This document shows, one piece after another, positions 1 to 5,978 of a stretch of 7,554 nucleotides of DNA (the first letter of the stretch is position 1; every line of letters begins with the position of its first letter). Under the pieces are notes generated by a model. The model saw only the letters and a program-made list of their open reading frames with translations, was not told the origin of the DNA and did not search any database. Made by a program: the position numbers and the translations under genes. This stretch comes from Halobacteriales archaeon QS_9_70_65 (GTDB lineage Archaea > Halobacteriota > Halobacteria > Halobacteriales > Haloarculaceae). Location of the stretch: NCBI GenBank assembly GCA_003023535.1, contig PXSC01000066.1:1-7554 (forward strand), read 5' to 3'.

Positions 1-511
1 TTGCCGGAGTAGGCGGTCACGGGACCTGAACTACCGCCCTCGTGGTCGGACTCGGCGTGGACGTCCATCGAGAGGGTCACTTCGTCGCCGATCTCGATGG
101 TTCCGGACTCCAGAATATCGGCGCAGAGACCGCCGCGATGAAGCAGTGCCGACACCGCGCCCTCCTCGGTCAGCGATTCGAGGTGGCCACAGGGTTCGCA
201 GAGTTCGACGCCCTCGCAAATCAGGTCGCCGACGCGGAACCGCTCGCCGCCATCGGCGACCGTCGCCTCGGGTTCTTCGTAGCCGACGGTGTCGCCGACG
301 ACGCGGCGGTCGGCCCGGAGGACTACACGTTCGACGCCGTCCTCGAACGCCGACTCCGGCTCGGGTTCCGGCGCGTCGGCGGGCCCGCAGCGAAAGGAAA
401 CCCGGTCTCCCGCCGGGCCAACCGGTAGGTGCCGGCGCCGATGGGCTCCCCCTCGCCCTCCGGGTGGTCGGCACGGTGGTACTCGCCGAACGGCGCCGCC
501 GCCCCGTGGAT
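1..511 (-). pseudogene. MOSC-domain protein, C-terminal part, disrupted and cut by window edge
   Basis: The frame whose codons end at 3-5, 6-8 and so on of the minus strand encodes a convincing MOSC core between about 260 and 60. Visible motifs are ERFRVGDLICEGVELCEPC, then GHLESL, LLHRGGLCADIL and GTIEIGDEV. The Cys-Glu-Pro-Cys motif and the HRGGL..D motif are hallmarks of this fold. MOSC proteins carry or transfer sulfur or ligands through a conserved Cys and are related to the molybdenum-cofactor sulfurase C-terminal domain; the substrate here is unknown. The frame stays open up to a TAG at 582-584 but has no ATG, GTG or TTG before an internal GTG near 165. From about 511 to 395 a different minus frame looks like the coding one (acidic, G/C third positions, HRADHPEGEGEPIGAGTYRL). 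The usual N-terminal half, with its G-L-x-GDRY and RRNL-type motifs, is not recognisable. I therefore read this as a frameshifted or internally deleted gene. It continues past the left edge. Confidence 0.6.
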
Positions 512-516
512 TTAGG
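511..516 (+). promoter_or_regulatory. TATA-like box of the PTPS-GT-MT operon
   Basis: The sequence TTTAGG lies in an otherwise GC-only stretch, centred about 27 bases before the GTG at 541. This is the spacing expected when transcription starts at the start codon (leaderless haloarchaeal promoter). It supports GTG 541 as the true start, since no Shine-Dalgarno is present. Confidence 0.55.
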
Positions 517-540
517 TGGTTCCCGGCCCCGGGTACGAGC

Positions 541-900
541 GTGTGTACGACGACGGTTCGGACGGACTTCGTGGCACGGCACTACCTCACCGTCCCGGAT
601 CCGGGGCCGGAGGGAAAGCTGCACTCCCACCGCTTCCGGGCGGAGCTGGAACTCCGGGGCCCCGGACTCGGTGAGTACGGCTACCTGGTCGACATCGACG
701 ATGACACCGTCGCCCTCGAGGCGCCGGCCGACCGCTACACCGACGCCACGCCGGACGACCTGCCGGAGTCCGACGGCGACAACCCCGGCGTCGAGCGGTT
801 CTCCCGCGTCGTCTTCGACCGCGTGACCGACGACACCATCGCCGAGCCGGCCGTCGCCGTCCGGGAGGACGAGGCCGCCGGCTACACCGCGGCAGCATGA
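541..900 (+). CDS. 6-pyruvoyl-tetrahydropterin synthase/QueD-family protein, non-canonical active site
   Basis: A 119-residue protein of the COG0720 T-fold family. Members convert dihydroneopterin triphosphate to pyruvoyl- or carboxy-tetrahydropterin for pterin or queuosine/archaeosine synthesis. The three zinc ligands are present: His14 (VARHYL) and His28/His30 (KLHSHRF). The strand motif GEYGYLVDIDD (residues 44-54), the NPGVERFSR helix start (81-89, normally NPTxENxA) and a C-terminal Glu (110 or 111 in REDEAAGY) also fit. The catalytic Cys of the C-x3-HxH motif is replaced by Glu24. The usual Leu-Asp-His motif appears as ADR (63-65). It may therefore have lost or changed the classical activity. 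The family is known to be functionally diverse. Start: GTG 541 fits the TATA box at 511-516. Its TGA overlaps the ATG of the next gene (ATGA at 897-900), indicating translational coupling to the glycosyltransferase. Confidence 0.82.
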   Translation: MCTTTVRTDFVARHYLTVPDPGPEGKLHSHRFRAELELRGPGLGEYGYLVDIDDDTVALEAPADRYTDATPDDLPESDGDNPGVERFSRVVFDRVTDDTIAEPAVAVREDEAAGYTAAA

Positions 901-1976
901 GGATCGGACTGACGCTGTACGGCGACTTGGAAGAGCGGTCCGGCGGCTTCCGGTACGACCGCAGGCTCGTCGCCGAACTACGGGCGGCCGGCGACGAGGT
1001 GGAGGTGGTGTCGCTGCCGTGGCGGACGTACCCCCGGGGGCTACTGGACGGGCTCTCGTCGGCCGTCCGTCGCCGGCTGGCCGTCGACGTCGACGTGATG
1101 CTGCAGGACGAGCTCGCCCACCCGTCGCTCGTCCGGCACAACCGCCGGCTCCCGTACCCGGTGGTGAGCGTCGTCCACCACCTCCGGGCCAGCGAGCGCC
1201 GCCGGCTGGCGCCGCTGTACCGGGCCGTCGAGCGCCGCTATCTCGGCACCGTCGACGGTGCCGTCTGCAACAGCACGGCCACCCGCAGGGCCGCGACCGA
1301 CCTGGGGGTCGACCCCGAAACGGCCGTCGTCGCCCCGCCGGCCGGCGACCGGTTCGACCCCGACGCCGACCCCGACGACGTCGCCACCCGGGCCCGCGAG
1401 GGGCCGCTGCGGGTCGTCTTCGTCGGCAATCTCATCGAGCGCAAGGGACTGGACACGCTGGTCGAGGCCGTCGCCCGCGCCCGCCGGAGCGAGGCGGTAG
1501 AGCTGACCGCGGTCGGCCGACCGGTCGACGCCGATCACGTCGCCGCCGTCCGGGAGACGATCGCCGACCGGGGGCTCGGCGACGCGGTGACGCTGGCCGG
1601 CGAGCTGTCCGACGACGGGCTGGCGGCGACGCTGGCCGAGAGCCACGTGCTCGCGGTGCCGTCCCGCCACGAGGGGTTCGGCATCGTCTACCTCGAAGGG
1701 ATGAGCTTCGGGCTCCCGGCGATCGCGAGCGCCGCCGGCGGGGCCGAGGAGGTGGTGACCGACGGCGAGACGGGCGTGCTGGTCGAGCCCGACGACGTCG
1801 CCGAGGTGGCGGCGGCGCTGACGGAGCTGGCGGCCGACCGCGACCGGTTGGCCCGGATGGGCCGGGCCGCCCGCCGCCGGTACGAGGCCCACCCGGACTG
1901 GACGGAGGCGGCCGCCCGGGTCCGGGAGCTGCTGGCGGCGGTCGCCGACGCGCCGGCCCGCGGGGTGGCGGCGTGA
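897..1976 (+). CDS. Glycosyltransferase family 4 (GT-B fold)
   Basis: A 359-residue retaining glycosyltransferase of the GT4 type, which moves a sugar from a nucleotide-sugar donor to an unknown acceptor. The N-terminal Rossmann-like domain starts MRIGLTLYG and carries the GGFRYDRRLVAEL element (16-28). The C-terminal donor domain starts at LRVVFVGNLIERKGLDTLVEA (171-191), containing the phosphate-binding Arg182/Lys183. The E-x7-E motif is complete: Glu259 and Glu267 in EGFGIVYLEGMSFGLP. GGAEEVVTDGETGVLV (281-296) follows, as usual for GT4. No signal peptide or membrane helix is seen, so the enzyme is cytoplasmic or peripherally membrane-bound. Length is normal for the family. Its ATG overlaps the upstream stop and its TGA overlaps the downstream GTG (GTGA at 1973-1976), so it is the middle gene of a coupled three-gene unit. 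The acceptor cannot be read from sequence; cell-surface glycan, glycolipid or a small metabolite are all possible. Confidence 0.93.
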   Translation: MRIGLTLYGDLEERSGGFRYDRRLVAELRAAGDEVEVVSLPWRTYPRGLLDGLSSAVRRRLAVDVDVMLQDELAHPSLVRHNRRLPYPVVSVVHHLRASERRRLAPLYRAVERRYLGTVDGAVCNSTATRRAATDLGVDPETAVVAPPAGDRFDPDADPDDVATRAREGPLRVVFVGNLIERKGLDTLVEAVARARRSEAVELTAVGRPVDADHVAAVRETIADRGLGDAVTLAGELSDDGLAATLAESHVLAVPSRHEGFGIVYLEGMSFGLPAIASAAGGAEEVVTDGETGVLVEPDDVAEVAAALTELAADRDRLARMGRAARRRYEAHPDWTEAAARVRELLAAVADAPARGVAA

Positions 1977-2878
1977 CCGACTTCCAGCAGTATCTCGCCG
2001 CCAAGCGGGACATCGACGACCGCGCGCTCGACCGGCGACTGCTCGGCCGGCTGGCCGACGGCGCCGCCCGGGCGGCCGACGGCGACGGCCCGCTCCGGGT
2101 ACTGGAGGTCGGCGCCGGCGTCGGGACGATGATCGAGCGGCTACTCGAGCGGGAGCTGCTGCCGGCGGCCGACGTCCGCTACACGGCCGTCGACGTCGAC
2201 CCGGACAACGTCGCCGCGCTGTGGGAGCGGCTGCCGGCCTGGGCGGCCGGCCGCGGGCTCGAGACGACCGACGACGACGGGACGCTCCGGATCGACGCCG
2301 AGGGACCGACGCTGACCGTCGAGCCGGTCGTCGCCGACGGCGTCGCGTTCGTCGCCGGCGCCGACCGGTCGTGGGACCTGCTCGTCGGGATGGCCTTGCT
2401 GGACATCGTCGGCCTGGAGAACCTCGGCGGGCTGCTGGCGGCGCTCTCGCCCGGCGGCCTGTGGTACTTCCCGATCACCTTCGACGGCGCCACCCGGTTC
2501 GCGCCGGCCCACCCGGCCGACCGGGCCGTCGAGCGGGCCTACCACCGCCACATGGACGAGAAGGCCGGCGGCGACAGCCGGGCCGGCAGTCACGCGCTGT
2601 CGCGGCTGCGCCGGCGCCCCGACGCGACCGTCCTGGACGTCGCCGGCTCCGACTGGTCGGTCCGGCCGGTCGACGGCGACTACCCCGGCTCGGAGGCGGC
2701 GCTGCTCGAGTACGTCCTCGACACCGTGGAGACGGCCGTCGGCGAGACGACCGGCTCCGGGTTCGCGGCCACGCTCGAGGAGTGGCTGACGACCCGGCGT
2801 CGACAGCTCGAGGCCGGAGAGCTGACGTACACCACCCATCAGCTGGACCTGCTGGGACGGGTCGATCCACCCCAGTAG
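1973..2878 (+). CDS. Class I SAM-dependent methyltransferase
   Basis: A 301-residue protein with a seven-strand Rossmann methyltransferase core. Motif I is VLEVGAGVGTM (43-53). The acidic residue ending strand 2 is in AVDVDPDNV (72-80). The motif IV region is WDLLVGMALLDIV (134-146), and the strand 5 turn is LSPGGLWYFP (159-168). About 130 residues follow, including YHRHMDEKAGGDSRAGSHAL (190-209) and a Trp-rich DWSVRPVDGDYPGSEAALLEY section. These probably close over the substrate; I do not recognise their specificity. Start: GTG 1973 overlaps the stop of the glycosyltransferase (GTGA), and a longer in-frame reading upstream only covers the shadow of that gene. The position in the operon suggests it methylates the same molecule that the glycosyltransferase acts on, but that is inference. 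Confidence 0.9.
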   Translation: MTDFQQYLAAKRDIDDRALDRRLLGRLADGAARAADGDGPLRVLEVGAGVGTMIERLLERELLPAADVRYTAVDVDPDNVAALWERLPAWAAGRGLETTDDDGTLRIDAEGPTLTVEPVVADGVAFVAGADRSWDLLVGMALLDIVGLENLGGLLAALSPGGLWYFPITFDGATRFAPAHPADRAVERAYHRHMDEKAGGDSRAGSHALSRLRRRPDATVLDVAGSDWSVRPVDGDYPGSEAALLEYVLDTVETAVGETTGSGFAATLEEWLTTRRRQLEAGELTYTTHQLDLLGRVDPPQ

Positions 2879-2920
2879 CGTCGCCGGTTTCACAAAGGGA
2901 ATGTCGGTGCCTCGTGTAGA

Positions 2921-2926
2921 GGAGGT
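2921..2926 (+). promoter_or_regulatory. Strong Shine-Dalgarno for GTP cyclohydrolase III
   Basis: GGAGGT sits three bases before GTG 2930, a perfect anti-Shine-Dalgarno match. The other genes here are leaderless or coupled by overlap, so this is the only clear ribosome binding site in the window. It fits translation from a longer mRNA, either read-through from the operon upstream or a short leader. A weak AT-rich element (TTTCACAAAG, 2888-2897) could act as a local promoter. The site decides the start at 2930. Confidence 0.65.
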
Positions 2927-2929
2927 ACC

Positions 2930-3691
2930 GTGACGACCACGCAGGTCACTCTGATCCAGATCGACAACTACGGTCCGTGGACGACGACGCCGGAGCCGCG
3001 CCGGGAGGTCGACCTCCAGACGCTGCAGTCGCGACTGTACGCCGACGTCTCCCAGCTGGTAGGCAACCGCGAGGGGTACGCCTTCTTCGGCCGGTTCGAC
3101 AACATGGTCACCGTCACGAACGGGCTCGGGCGGGAGGCTCACGAGCTCGTCCAGGAGTCCATCGGCAACCGGTATCCGGTCACCGCGAGCATGAGCGTGG
3201 CCGTGGGGCCGACGCCCGTGGAGGCGCTCGGCGCCGCCTCCGACCGGCTGCAGGACGCCGGCAGCGCACAGGACAGCGAGCGGACGGAGATCCTCCGCGG
3301 GGAGACGCTCCCGGAGGCCGACCGGACGCCGACCGACGTCCAGATCGCCCACTTCGACGTCGACGACGCCACCGGCAAGTACACCGACCGGCTCAACGAG
3401 TTCGACTCCTTCATCAACATCGAACAGGGGTACGCCGAACTGATGCGGTACATGCGGCGGGCCCACGACTCGCTGGCGTTCTTCGTCGGCGGCGACAACG
3501 TCATCGTGGTCTGTTCGGACGTCGACGAGGCGGGCTACCGGGACGCCATCGACCACGTCGAGGACGCCGTCGGCGTACAGCTGAAGGTCGGCGTCGGTCG
3601 CTCGGCGAGCGCACAGGCGGCCGGCATGGACGCCAAACACGCCCTCGAGACCTGTCGCGAGAACGGCACCCCCGTCGAGTTGGCCCGGTGA
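2930..3691 (+). CDS. arfA: GTP cyclohydrolase III (GTP cyclohydrolase IIa)
   Basis: A 253-residue archaeal enzyme that hydrolyses GTP to 2-amino-5-formylamino-6-ribosylaminopyrimidinone 5'-phosphate (FAPy), the first step toward riboflavin and the deazaflavin F420 in archaea. It is made of two palm (ferredoxin-like, cyclase-related) halves. The N-terminal signature is VTLIQIDNYGPWT (6-18), with Asp12 among the metal-binding candidates. Half one continues with YAFFGRFDNMVTVTNGL (50-66) and ASMSVAVGPTPVEAL (86-100). The second half repeats the pattern with IAHFDVDD (139-146), SLAFFVGGDNVIVVC (181-195) and LKVGVGRSASAQAAGMDAKH (218-237). Length and motifs match the family, with no sign of damage. 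The gene lies 51 bases after the methyltransferase on the same strand and may be co-transcribed with it. That neighbourhood places a GTP-ring-opening enzyme beside a pterin-fold protein. Start GTG 2930 is chosen from the GGAGGT just before it. Confidence 0.93.
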   Translation: MTTTQVTLIQIDNYGPWTTTPEPRREVDLQTLQSRLYADVSQLVGNREGYAFFGRFDNMVTVTNGLGREAHELVQESIGNRYPVTASMSVAVGPTPVEALGAASDRLQDAGSAQDSERTEILRGETLPEADRTPTDVQIAHFDVDDATGKYTDRLNEFDSFINIEQGYAELMRYMRRAHDSLAFFVGGDNVIVVCSDVDEAGYRDAIDHVEDAVGVQLKVGVGRSASAQAAGMDAKHALETCRENGTPVELAR

Positions 3692-3692
3692 C

Positions 3693-3709
3693 CCGGCGCC
3701 GCACGCCGG
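3693..3709 (+). repeat. Small hairpin after the GTP cyclohydrolase III gene
   Basis: CCGGCG (3693-3698) and CGCCGG (3704-3709) form a six-base-pair stem with a five-base loop, starting two bases after the TGA. It is not followed by a T-run on the plus strand, so it may stabilise the 3' end rather than terminate. In such GC-rich DNA a stem of this size can arise by chance. Confidence 0.3.
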
Positions 3710-3767
3710 AGGTCGAAGCGATTGGGCCCCCGCGGTCGTGTAACTGCGACGCGGCCACGCTCGGGGT

Positions 3768-3775
3768 AGAAAACG
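3768..3775 (-). terminator. Possible oligo-T terminator of tRNA-Ser
   Basis: On the minus strand the sequence reads GTTTTCTA, with four T at 3773-3770, beginning about 17 bases after the 3' end of the tRNA. Archaeal RNA polymerase often stops at such T-runs, and no other T-run lies close by. The run is short, so confidence is low. Confidence 0.35.
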
Positions 3776-3789
3776 CGAGACGCCTGCGA

Positions 3790-3874
3790 CGGTGGGACTG
3801 GGATTTGAACCCAGGAACCCCTCGCGGGGACCGGTTCTCAAGACCGGCGCAATAGGCCACTCTGCCATCCCACC
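3790..3874 (-). tRNA. tRNA-Ser(UGA)
   Basis: An 85-nt class II tRNA. The acceptor stem is GGTGGGA paired with TCCCACC, followed by discriminator G (3790), as expected for serine. The D arm is GCA/TGC. The anticodon arm is CCGGT-CTTGAGA-ACCGG, giving anticodon TGA. The long variable arm has a CCCC-GCGA-GGGG hairpin, and the T arm is CTGGG-TTCAAAT-CCCAG. The long variable arm plus the UGA anticodon identify serine (reads UCN codons). No intron and no encoded CCA (the next bases are TCG). It has its own TATA-like box upstream and lies between a plus-strand gene and the 3' end of a minus-strand gene. Confidence 0.96.
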
Positions 3875-3899
3875 GTACTCCGGCTATCGGTGGCGGCGT

Positions 3900-3905
3900 C
3901 TAAGT
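3900..3905 (-). promoter_or_regulatory. TATA-like box of tRNA-Ser
   Basis: On the minus strand ACTTAG is centred about 28 bases before the first tRNA base (3874), the standard archaeal TATA position. It lies just after the stop codon of the upstream DUF2064-like gene, so the tRNA need not depend on that gene's transcript. Confidence 0.5.
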
Positions 3906-3913
3906 CCTGTCGG

Positions 3914-4648
3914 TCACCGGGTGACGGCGAGACCGTCGCCGGTCGCCTCGACGGCCAGCCCGCTGTCGGCGACCCACTCGGCGAGCGCCCGGGGGACGAT
4001 GCCGTCGGCCCGCCGGCGGGTCCGGACGCCCGTCACGACGGCCGCGAGGTCGGCCGCCGTCTCCAATAGGGGCTTCCGTTCGAGGAACTCGACGTCGAGG
4101 CCGGCGTTCAGGCAGCGATCCGTCAGCGTCGCGACCGCCGGCGGCGCGAGGCAGTCGGCGAAGTCGATCGGCTCGCCGAAGGCCGCGAAGTGGACCCGGC
4201 CGCCCGGCGCCGGCCCGACGACGGCGTCGGTGCTGCGGAGCTTCATCGCCGCCCCGTCGATCTCCGTGCGGGCGAAAAACGCCGCCTCCGGCCGGGCGAC
4301 GGCGACGGAGGCGACCGCCTCGGTCTCCAGCAGGTGCGTCGCGGTGTTGCCGATCCGGCCGGCGAGGCTCTCGCCGACCTGCGGCTCGAAGCGGGCGTCG
4401 TCGACGACGTCGGCGAGGAGCTCCCGGAGCTCGGCCTCGGCGTCGTCGCCGGCGACGTCGAGCGCGTCGTCCGGCCGGTAGTTGACCAGGGGGTCGCCGC
4501 CGCTCCTGACGACGGCCCGGACGGTGTCTCGCGTCAGGGCGGCGTACAGCTCCGCGGCCTCGGCCGGCGACAGCGGCGTCGTCTCGACGAGTTCTCCGAA
4601 GGCGAGCCCCGGCCGCGGCGGGTCGCAGAGCACGGCGACGGTGGTCAT
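3914..4648 (-). CDS. DUF2064-like protein (nucleotidyl/glycosyl-transferase-like fold), divergent
   Basis: A 244-residue acidic protein resembling DUF2064 (rSAM/selenodomain-associated transferase 1 group), a GT-A-like nucleotide-diphosphate-sugar transferase fold. Supporting features are a start strand MTTVAVLCDPPRPG, the LSPAEAAELYAALTRDTVRAV helix (26-46, in DUF2064 the L-P-L-S-xEAAxLYxAxLxD region), ESLAGRIGNTATHLLE (93-108), STDAVVGPAPGGRVHFAAFG (139-158, family form TDxVLGPxxDGGYYLIG) and LLETAADLAAVV (194-205, family form D-T-xxDL). The acidic GTDSP-like metal motif expected near residues 115-130 is not visible, and the DGG is PGG here, so activity is doubtful. Function in haloarchaea is unknown. 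ATG 4648 is the start: an AT-rich box at 4679-4685 is about 33 bases upstream and is shared with the divergent membrane-protein gene. No signal peptide is seen. Confidence 0.8.
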   Translation of the reverse strand: MTTVAVLCDPPRPGLAFGELVETTPLSPAEAAELYAALTRDTVRAVVRSGGDPLVNYRPDDALDVAGDDAEAELRELLADVVDDARFEPQVGESLAGRIGNTATHLLETEAVASVAVARPEAAFFARTEIDGAAMKLRSTDAVVGPAPGGRVHFAAFGEPIDFADCLAPPAVATLTDRCLNAGLDVEFLERKPLLETAADLAAVVTGVRTRRRADGIVPRALAEWVADSGLAVEATGDGLAVTR

Positions 4649-4678
4649 ACTGCCCGGAGGCGCGGAGAGGTCTTGAGC

Positions 4679-4685
4679 TTTTTAC
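4679..4685. promoter_or_regulatory. Shared AT-rich box of a divergent promoter
   Basis: TTTTTAC is the only AT-rich element in the 59-base gap between two divergent genes. Read on the plus strand it is about 26 bases before GTG 4708 (leaderless spacing). Read on the minus strand (GTAAAAA) it is about 33 bases before ATG 4648, allowing a very short leader. It probably serves both directions. Confidence 0.5.
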
Positions 4686-4707
4686 CCCGTCGGCCCCGAG
4701 GCCGGGT

Positions 4708-4923
4708 GTGAACTGGACGAGACCCCTGTCGGTCGGCGTGACGGCCCTGGTCGTCGTCCTCGCGGTCGGCGGCGCCGTCGAACTGGCCCGGACGACTCTC
4801 GCCGGCGAGTACGTCGCCGCCGCGGCGGCCGTCGTGGGCTTTCTCGTCGCGGCGCTGGCCGTCGCCGTCGCCGCCGGCGCCAGGAGCCGCGAGTGGCTCA
4901 GCAATCCCGACTCCTACTGGTAG
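4708..4923 (+). CDS. Small two-helix membrane protein, function unknown
   Basis: A 71-residue protein with two predicted transmembrane helices: roughly residues 7-25 (LSVGVTALVVVLAVGGAVE) and 36-57 (VAAAAAVVGFLVAALAVAVA). A short loop with Arg and Glu joins them, and the C-terminal tail is polar and ends in NPDSYW. The positive residues near the start (Arg5) and after helix 2 (ARSR) suggest both ends lie in the cytoplasm. I do not recognise a named family; small proteins of this form are common in haloarchaea. Start GTG 4708 matches the TATA-like box at 4679-4685. The gene is divergent from the DUF2064-like gene and convergent with slyD, 46 bases away. Confidence 0.7.
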   Translation: MNWTRPLSVGVTALVVVLAVGGAVELARTTLAGEYVAAAAAVVGFLVAALAVAVAAGARSREWLSNPDSYW

Positions 4924-4969
4924 TCGGACGCCGCGGCGAGTCGTGATGGGCGAAAAGAGCGGCCGTCGA

Positions 4970-5852
4970 TTACAGTTCGTCGGCGATTTCGTCGGCGTCG
5001 ATGTCGGCGTCCTCCAGAGCCTCCTCGATGTCGACGTCACCGCCGCCGGCGCCGCCGCCCATGCCGCCCATCATGCCGGGCATGCCCATGCCGGAGCCGT
5101 CGAGTACCTCCTGGATGAGGATGCGGTCGACGCTCGTCATGTCGACGATCTGTCCGGCGATCTGCTGTTTCTGCATCATCCACTGCTGGTTCATCGCCAG
5201 CTGGGGGTCGGACTCGACGTAGAGGGTCCGCTTCTCGACGGTCTCGGTGACCGTCTCGGGTTCGGCCTCCTCGTCATCGTCGTCGGGCTCCTCGACGCGG
5301 GTTTCCTCGACCTCGTCGGTGTCGATCCACATCTCCAGGTCGAGTTCGAGGAACATGTTCAGCAGCCCCTCGGCCTGTTCGAGGTCGTCGTCGACGACTT
5401 CGAGGACCTCGTAGTCGTACTCGATGTCCTCGCCGGCCAGCGGGTGATTGAAGTCCACGCGGGCGCGGCCGCCGATGATGGTCTCGAGGACACCCTGTTG
5501 GCCGTCGACGCGGACCCGGGCGCCGGGGTAGCGGTCGTCCTCGTCGATCTTGTCGGCGGAGACGGTCTCGACCTGCTCTTCGTCGTACTCGCCGAAGGCC
5601 TCCGCGGCGCCGACGACGACGCTGCCCCCGTCGCCGACCTCGCCGCCGCGGACGTCGTCCTCGACGGCGGGAAACAGGTGGCCCTCGCCGAGGGACGAAG
5701 TCGCCGTCCTGGAGGCCGTCTTCGGTCTCCGTCTCGGGTTCGGTTTCGGTCTCGACGTCGGCCTCCGTCTCGCCGGCGTCCTGCTCCTCGGCCCCGGCGT
5801 CGACGTCTTCGGCCGGCTCGGTCTCCTCGACCTCGTCGGATTCGTCGCTCAT
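4970..5852 (-). pseudogene. slyD: SlyD-type FKBP peptidyl-prolyl isomerase, internally deleted and frameshifted
   Basis: ATG 5852 opens a very acidic leader (Glu/Thr/Asp repeats) ending EDGLQDGDFV, residue 53, at 5694. After one extra base the sequence continues in another frame from 5692 with LGEGHLFPAVEDDV and runs 240 codons to the TAA at 4970. The second part carries AAEAFGEYDEEQVETVSADK, IIGGRARVDFNHPLAGEDIE (the NHPLAG motif of SlyD-like FKBPs) and a long C-terminal region with a Met/Gly-rich stretch (GMGMPGMMGGMGGG). In haloarchaeal relatives roughly 40-50 residues lie between GDF and LGEGHLF and hold the first FKBP strands (Y-T-G-R, DG, FDTT). Here they are gone, together with the frame. 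The product would lack half the isomerase fold. Promoter, start and downstream reading frame are well preserved, so the break is recent or an assembly error. Intact relatives catalyse proline cis-trans isomerisation and act as chaperones. Confidence 0.8.
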
Positions 5853-5876
5853 GCTCGAACGGACAGTCGTCGCGCC

Positions 5877-5882
5877 CTTAAC
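5877..5882 (-). promoter_or_regulatory. TATA-like box of slyD
   Basis: On the minus strand GTTAAG is centred about 27 bases before the ATG at 5852, the leaderless spacing seen for other genes here. It fixes the start at 5852 and shows that the promoter of the broken gene remains intact. Confidence 0.55.
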
Positions 5883-5902
5883 CGTCACGTTTCCGGGTCG
5901 CC

Positions 5903-5918
5903 GGCCGCCTCGGCGGCC
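5903..5918. repeat. Perfect inverted repeat between slyD and the CYTH gene
   Basis: GGCCGCC (5903-5909) and GGCGGCC (5912-5918) are perfect inverted arms around a two-base centre. The element lies in the 156-base divergent gap between two promoters. It could be a regulator site or only GC-rich chance symmetry; no known operator is recognised. The rest of this gap holds just the two TATA-like boxes. Confidence 0.35.
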
Positions 5919-5978
5919 GAACGGCGCGGACGCAGACGCGGACGTGGCCGCCCGTCGTTCCGGCCGCCGTCCGGACGC

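Noticed and set aside
42..428. A plus-strand frame of 128 codons opposite the MOSC region
   Set aside because: The opposite strand encodes clear MOSC motifs, and the plus translation resembles no family.
31..630. A 199-codon Arg/Pro-rich minus frame
   Set aside because: Its composition is unlike the acidic haloarchaeal proteins here, it overlaps the promoter and start of the PTPS-like gene, and the MOSC core lies in another frame.
1041..1892. A 283-codon minus-strand frame inside the glycosyltransferase gene
   Set aside because: It is antisense to a gene with complete GT4 motifs and has no domain of its own.
2141..3868. A 575-codon open frame on the minus strand
   Set aside because: It runs antisense to the methyltransferase and GTP cyclohydrolase III genes and through the tRNA. 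It shows no family motif and is a by-product of GC-rich codon use.
3790..3874. tRNA gene as an integration (att) site
   Set aside because: tRNA genes often host integrative elements, but no integrase and no duplicated tRNA 3' end is visible within the window.
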